From Methylotenera_A sp040387095 (GTDB lineage Bacteria > Pseudomonadota > Gammaproteobacteria > Burkholderiales > Methylophilaceae): a stretch of DNA of 8,602 bases. The DNA lies in contig JAZKEJ010000068.1 of assembly GCA_040387095.1 (NCBI GenBank), forward strand, positions 1 to 8,602. The letters are read 5' to 3'. Of the stretch, positions 4,703-8,602 are shown in pieces. The translations under genes were made by a program, and so were the position numbers. Below the pieces are notes generated by a model that saw nothing but the letters and a program-made list of their open reading frames with translations, was not told where the DNA came from and searched no databases. How positions within the stretch are numbered: the first letter of the stretch is position 1; each line of letters starts with the position of its first letter.

Positions 4703-6733
4703 ATGTCTCAGCACAGCAAAATCCAGTTAATATTTCAGCGCCATTTAGTCAAAATCCGCCTCGAAGGTAGCTTATGTCCAATTGAGTTACTGACAGATAT
4801 TGTCGCAGCATTGCGCCCCAGCGGACTAAACAAGCAACAAGAAGCTACTGATTCGATACAGATACTTTGTGAAATTTTAAGCACCAATAAAACTTACGCA
4901 GGTTATTTGCATGATGCAATTTTAAAGCTTATTCAGGCTTATCGTCCCGTTTCTATCTTTGCTGATTCTGGCATTCCGCCCAATAGTGGTTTTTTTTCAG
5001 AGCTTAGCCGCCGTGTCGGACATAAATTGTTGCCCGATGCTATTGACCAACGTTACTTAAAAGATATTTTCGCCTTGATTTTTAATCAAGCCAATGATGA
5101 GCAATGGGTATTAGCTTTGTCAGACGAAGTTTGGCTACAGTTGATAGATGCTTTGCATTTTAATGAGATTGAGCCAACGATTTTAGAGGCTATTTATCAT
5201 GAGTTGCTGGAAGCTTCGCAGATACTTTCCTACCGATTATCAGCCGCTGGCCTAGAGCCGGAATTGGTCAAAAATCATAAAGATCTAGAAAAGCATACAT
5301 CGCCTTTTATTATTCAAAATGAAGAAATTACCGCAGTGGTGAATGCGGACAATGCGACAGAAACGGATGTGAGCCACGTATTAATCATACTGGAACAGTG
5401 CCGGCTGGTGATTACAAAAATTCGTAAAAATAGCTGGCAGACCGGTACCAGTATTCGACTGACGTTTTTATTGCAACGCATGACACAGCAGTTAGACCGG
5501 CTGGAAACTATTTTTAGTATTATTGTCGGCATTAAAAATAAAGTGACAGTAAGAACTGAAGTGCTGGGCTTATTTAAAGATTTAGTCTATGCAGAATGTC
5601 ATAAGAATGATGCCAGACAACATGTTCGTGAGAATGTAGAGCTAATTGCATTAAGGGTAACCGAGAATGCCAGCAGGGCAGGTGAGCATTACATCACTAC
5701 CACACGTAGCGAATATTTTAAATTGATGCGCTCTGCGATTGGTGCGGGTTTTATTATTGCGATAATGGCCGTCTTGAAAATCCTCATCGGAAACCAGCAT
5801 TTTGCGCCACTGACAGAGGCAATTTTATTTAGCCTTAATTATGGCTTGGGTTTTGTTTTTATTCATACGTTACATTTTACGGTGGCAACCAAACAGCCAG
5901 CCATGACCGCTGCCGCAATTGCCAGCAGCATTGGCAGCAGTGACGGCAAGAACAAAGATTTAGATAAACTGGTTAAAATTATTTCGCAAACCATGAGCAG
6001 TCAAACAATCGCGATTCTAGGTAATGTGATGGTGTTATTGCCGTTAAGTATCTTAATTTCTTGGCTGGTTTTTCAATTAACTGGCGACCATTTTATTGGC
6101 GTTGCAAAAGCACATCAATTATTAACCGAAAATGATCCCAGCAAAAGCGGTACGGTTTTATACGCGGGCGTGGCAGGCGTTTGCTTATTTTTGTCAGGCC
6201 TGATTGCGGGCTACCATGATAATTTGTCGATTTATAATAAAATTCCACAACGTTTGGCCGCGCTTAAATGGCTGCAAAAACTGCTTGGCCAGACTAGATT
6301 GAACCGTCTGGCTAATTATATTGAAAATAATCTAGGTGCGCTGGCGGGTAACTTTTATTTTGGCTGCCTGTTAGGCGGCATGTCGGGTTTAGGTGTGTTA
6401 CTTGGTCTGCCGATTGATATTCGACATGTCACTTTTACTTCGGCATACATTGGATTTTCATCGTATACCTTAGATTTTAATTTAACCACTCAAATGTTTG
6501 TGATGGCTGGATTAGGTATTTTTCTGGTGGCGACCATGAATCTGGTTGTGAGTTTTGGCTTGGCACTGTACGTTGCAATGAAATCCAGAAAAGTGAGTTT
6601 TGCGCAATGGCGCCTGTTATTCTTAAAAGTGCTTTCTCGACTCAATCAGCATCCTGGCGAATTTTTCTTCCCGCCAAAAAAACAAGATAGTCAGCTACCG
6701 GAGATTAATAATAAAAACGCAGATATTCAATAA
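4703..6733 (+). CDS. gcr: Gcr-family (PF10136 'site-specific recombinase') large membrane protein, function unknown
   Basis: The sequence resembles the betaproteobacterial Gcr family, historically labelled site-specific recombinase after a Neisseria gonorrhoeae gene. From 4703 it has 676 residues; the in-frame ATG at 4649 would give 694. Neither start has a clear ribosome binding site. I favour 4703 because 4649 lies in a hairpin stem. Using the 694-residue numbering, residues 20-360 are soluble and mostly helical. They are followed by about six hydrophobic segments: 364-382, 391-410, 453-478, 501-522, 564-590 and 616-645. A basic, Pro-rich C-terminal tail follows. A charged, probably cytoplasmic or periplasmic, section separates the second and third segments. 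No serine-recombinase or tyrosine-recombinase catalytic pattern is visible, so the family name should not be read as a function. It is preceded by the PDZ gene on the same strand, perhaps as one unit. It ends 11 nt from the convergent antiporter stop, with no evident terminator between them. Confidence 0.82.
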   Translation: MSQHSKIQLIFQRHLVKIRLEGSLCPIELLTDIVAALRPSGLNKQQEATDSIQILCEILSTNKTYAGYLHDAILKLIQAYRPVSIFADSGIPPNSGFFSELSRRVGHKLLPDAIDQRYLKDIFALIFNQANDEQWVLALSDEVWLQLIDALHFNEIEPTILEAIYHELLEASQILSYRLSAAGLEPELVKNHKDLEKHTSPFIIQNEEITAVVNADNATETDVSHVLIILEQCRLVITKIRKNSWQTGTSIRLTFLLQRMTQQLDRLETIFSIIVGIKNKVTVRTEVLGLFKDLVYAECHKNDARQHVRENVELIALRVTENASRAGEHYITTTRSEYFKLMRSAIGAGFIIAIMAVLKILIGNQHFAPLTEAILFSLNYGLGFVFIHTLHFTVATKQPAMTAAAIASSIGSSDGKNKDLDKLVKIISQTMSSQTIAILGNVMVLLPLSILISWLVFQLTGDHFIGVAKAHQLLTENDPSKSGTVLYAGVAGVCLFLSGLIAGYHDNLSIYNKIPQRLAALKWLQKLLGQTRLNRLANYIENNLGALAGNFYFGCLLGGMSGLGVLLGLPIDIRHVTFTSAYIGFSSYTLDFNLTTQMFVMAGLGIFLVATMNLVVSFGLALYVAMKSRKVSFAQWRLLFLKVLSRLNQHPGEFFFPPKKQDSQLPEINNKNADIQ

Positions 6734-6744
6734 ACAGACTTTTA

Positions 6745-8001
6745 CTAAATTAGAAACATCACTGCTGCAATCGCAGTTGGAGCAAGCGCCCCGATCAGCA
6801 ATTGCCCTGCACCGATTGAGCCATCGTCAAAGCCTTCTTTCAGTAGAGAAATGCCTGCTGGATTAGGAGCATTTGCAATAACGGTCAGGCCACCCCCAGA
6901 TACGGCGCCAGCCATTAACATATATTTGGCTTCATCTGACATGCCGCTTATCAATGACCCTAAATAAGTCAGCGCTGCGTTGTCGGTAATTGCCGTTAAT
7001 GCGGTTGCTCCAAAGAATAACTGCATGGGTTGCAATTGGGACACGATTGGTTGTAGCCACCATTGCTGCATGCCACCTAAAACCACAAGTCCTGCTAAAA
7101 AGAAACCAACAAGCAAACCTTCTTTTAATAGCAAAGGCGATTGATAGCGTTCATAAGCTTGGGTAAAGCCTAAAAATAATAAAAACAGCCCGAAAAATAG
7201 CACTGGATGATGTGCAAAAAAAACAACGCCAAATAGAAATAAGATATGAATAAAGCTGATTGTCAGAGGAATTCGATTTTCCTTAGTGTTAACGTTTGTT
7301 GAAGCATTAACACCTAAATATTTTCGTAAAAAATAACACAGCACGGTAGCGTTAATCAGTACTGCGATAGCGGCTCGCCAACCAAACGTCGTCGCCATAA
7401 AAGCAGAATCCCACTGCCATGCACTGGCAACCATTAAAACCGGTGGGGCGGCGTATGAAGTTAACGTGCCGCCGATAGAGATGTTCACAAACAATACGCC
7501 TAGCGCAGCATACTTAAGCTTTTCAGGCATGCTTTGTTTAAATACTTTAGGAGCAAGCATGAGTGCCGCGAGTGTCATGGCGGCTGGTTCGGTAATCAAT
7601 GAACCCAGTAACGGCACAAGTGCTAAGCTCAACCACACTTGGGCGAGCAAATTATTGACGGGAATTAAGTTCGCCATATGTTTTACCAAGCTACTTGCCG
7701 CTTCAAGCAATGGTCTAGACCCAGCCACCACCATCACGACAAATACAAAAAGCGGCTCGGTGTATTGGCGAGATTCAGCGTATTCGGTAGCGTTGCTACC
7801 ACCTGAGAATACTGCCATTAAAGCAATTAAGATAAATGCCCAAAATCCAAAAACAACTTCTACTTCACCCAGCAAATGAAACAGTCCGGCATGGCGAGGA
7901 TGGCGATTGGCCAGTGCTTCAAAATATTTGGTAGAAAAAGTATGGATTAATGCTAATGCAAAAACGAGCGCAGCTAAAATTTCTATTTGATGTGCAGTCA
8001 A
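6745..8001 (-). CDS. Putative Na+/H+ antiporter (PF07399-type)
   Basis: A 418-residue polytopic inner-membrane protein with roughly ten to eleven hydrophobic segments from residue 6 to the last residue. Signatures typical of the ion-transporter superfamily antiporters are two half-membrane motifs in the two halves of the protein: GSLITEPAAMTLAAL (133-147), with NISIGGTLTSYAAPPVLM (173-190) after it, and TAITDNAALTYLGSL (336-350), with GGGLTVIANAPNPAG (369-383) after it. The TEPAA and TDNAALT elements contain the acidic residues expected to bind cations, as in NhaD-like proteins. The ion specificity is inferred from the family only. The start is a TTG at 8001-7999 that shares the TTGA overlap with the darP stop, giving strict translational coupling. 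No other start is close to the first membrane segment. The protein ends flush with a hydrophobic segment (MFLI), leaving no C-terminal tail. Confidence 0.87.
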   Translation of the reverse strand: MTAHQIEILAALVFALALIHTFSTKYFEALANRHPRHAGLFHLLGEVEVVFGFWAFILIALMAVFSGGSNATEYAESRQYTEPLFVFVVMVVAGSRPLLEAASSLVKHMANLIPVNNLLAQVWLSLALVPLLGSLITEPAAMTLAALMLAPKVFKQSMPEKLKYAALGVLFVNISIGGTLTSYAAPPVLMVASAWQWDSAFMATTFGWRAAIAVLINATVLCYFLRKYLGVNASTNVNTKENRIPLTISFIHILFLFGVVFFAHHPVLFFGLFLLFLGFTQAYERYQSPLLLKEGLLVGFFLAGLVVLGGMQQWWLQPIVSQLQPMQLFFGATALTAITDNAALTYLGSLISGMSDEAKYMLMAGAVSGGGLTVIANAPNPAGISLLKEGFDDGSIGAGQLLIGALAPTAIAAVMFLI

Positions 8002-8513
8002 GTTGGAGACTCACTTTCAATTACTTCACGAATCAACTTAAATAATTCGCGGCTACTTTTAGGTGACTTTTCTGCCAGTGCTTCGCGCTGAGCATTACGA
8101 ATTAATGTACGTAATAGTTGAATGTCGGCTTTTGGGTAACTAATTAAAAATTCCTGCAAAGCAGCTGCATCTTCAATCAAGCGTGTGCGCCAGCGCTCCA
8201 TGATATGGAAACGCGCATTTTCCTGCGTGTTTTTGCCTTCCCACGCCGCTAATTGCTCAACAATTGGCGCACTGTCTACGTCACGCATTAACCGGCCTAA
8301 ATATTGCAATTGTCGCCTGACTGCGCCATTGGCAGTTAAGCGTTTTGCTTCCATCACTGCGTCAAATAAAGTTTCTGGCAGGTTTAGTTTAATCAACTTA
8401 TCTTTGGGTAAATCAATCAACTTTTTACCAATCGCTTGTTGCGCATCTGCCTCGGCTTTAAGTTTGGTTTTGCTGATAGGCTCTAAGGGTTCGTTTTCAA
8501 TCACGGTATTCAC
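7998..8513 (-). CDS. darP: Dual-action ribosome maturation protein DarP (YjgA, DUF615)
   Basis: DarP binds the pre-50S subunit and helps late maturation of the peptidyl transferase centre. The 171-residue protein has the family landmarks: SKTKLKAEADA (14-24), where YjgA has SKSEIKRDAEE; RRQLQYLGRLMRDVD (66-80), counterpart of RRRQLQLIGKMLRQRD in E. coli; the RFH...ERWRTRLIED helix (101-115); and the strongly conserved LRTLIRNAQRE...KSPKSSRELFKLIRE (134-163). Highly charged and helical, it has no signal peptide. The E. coli protein is similar in length but more acidic at the N-terminus. The start codon is GTG at 8513; no obvious Shine-Dalgarno sequence precedes it, and an in-frame GTG three codons later is an alternative. 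The stop overlaps the antiporter start. In many proteobacteria pmbA/tldE lies divergently upstream; its coding sequence is not visible in the 89 nt that remain. Confidence 0.95.
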   Translation of the reverse strand: MNTVIENEPLEPISKTKLKAEADAQQAIGKKLIDLPKDKLIKLNLPETLFDAVMEAKRLTANGAVRRQLQYLGRLMRDVDSAPIVEQLAAWEGKNTQENARFHIMERWRTRLIEDAAALQEFLISYPKADIQLLRTLIRNAQREALAEKSPKSSRELFKLIREVIESESPT

Positions 8514-8602
8514 TTGTTTGTATGGAGAGTATTGCCGCTGTTTAATCTAGCAGCTTTAGTATTAGCTACGGTATGATACCAGTTTTAGCCAATTGAATTA
8601 AT

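Noticed and set aside
4990..4997. Run of eight T near the start of gcr, a possible slipped-strand phase-variation tract
   Set aside because: Eight is short for a contingency tract and such runs are common in AT-rich coding DNA; a similar run of eight A occurs in pgpA at 1527-1534. The frame is intact.
8514..8602. Possible promoter or gene start for a divergent gene (TATGAT near the right end)
   Set aside because: No matching -35 at proper spacing and no coding sequence begins before the window ends. I cannot support a feature there.

Overview
The window looks like ordinary chromosomal DNA from a low-GC betaproteobacterium. A Methylophilaceae-type methylotroph (Methylotenera/Methylophilus-like) is my best guess. 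The grounds are the AT-rich but normal coding sequence, the order thiL-pgpA-pncC next to recA, and a Gcr-family membrane protein (PF10136), which is typical of betaproteobacteria. The taxon is an inference. I see no insertion sequence, prophage, CRISPR array, tRNA or rRNA.

Layout from left to right. Positions 1-100 hold the N-terminal end of recA on the minus strand. Positions 101-303 hold the divergent control region between recA and a small plus-strand gene. Positions 304-639 encode a small secreted protein rich in Tyr, Arg, His and Gly, followed by a strong hairpin terminator (659-702). Positions 688-3718 are a tightly packed minus-strand operon read in the order mogA, vanZ-like, thiL, pgpA, pncC, with gaps of 14 and 3 nt and then overlaps. 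It combines molybdenum cofactor synthesis, an unassigned small membrane protein, thiamine diphosphate synthesis, phosphatidylglycerol synthesis and NMN recycling. A 72-nt divergent region separates mogA from a plus-strand pair: a secreted PDZ-domain protein (3791-4606) and the large Gcr-family membrane protein (4703-6733). This pair converges, with only 11 nt between stop codons, on a minus-strand pair (6745-8513): darP (yjgA), a 50S ribosome assembly factor, followed by a TTG-started Na+/H+ antiporter-family protein that overlaps it by 4 nt. Positions 8514-8602 hold no gene that I can see, only the probable upstream region of darP.

How the genes fit together. Most are housekeeping functions. 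The least understood parts are the small secreted protein inserted between pncC and recA, the PDZ protein with an unassigned N-terminal domain, and the Gcr protein. Gcr's traditional name 'site-specific recombinase' does not agree with its six or so membrane segments. I did not find a convincing new multi-gene system; the findings are modest points worth checking.
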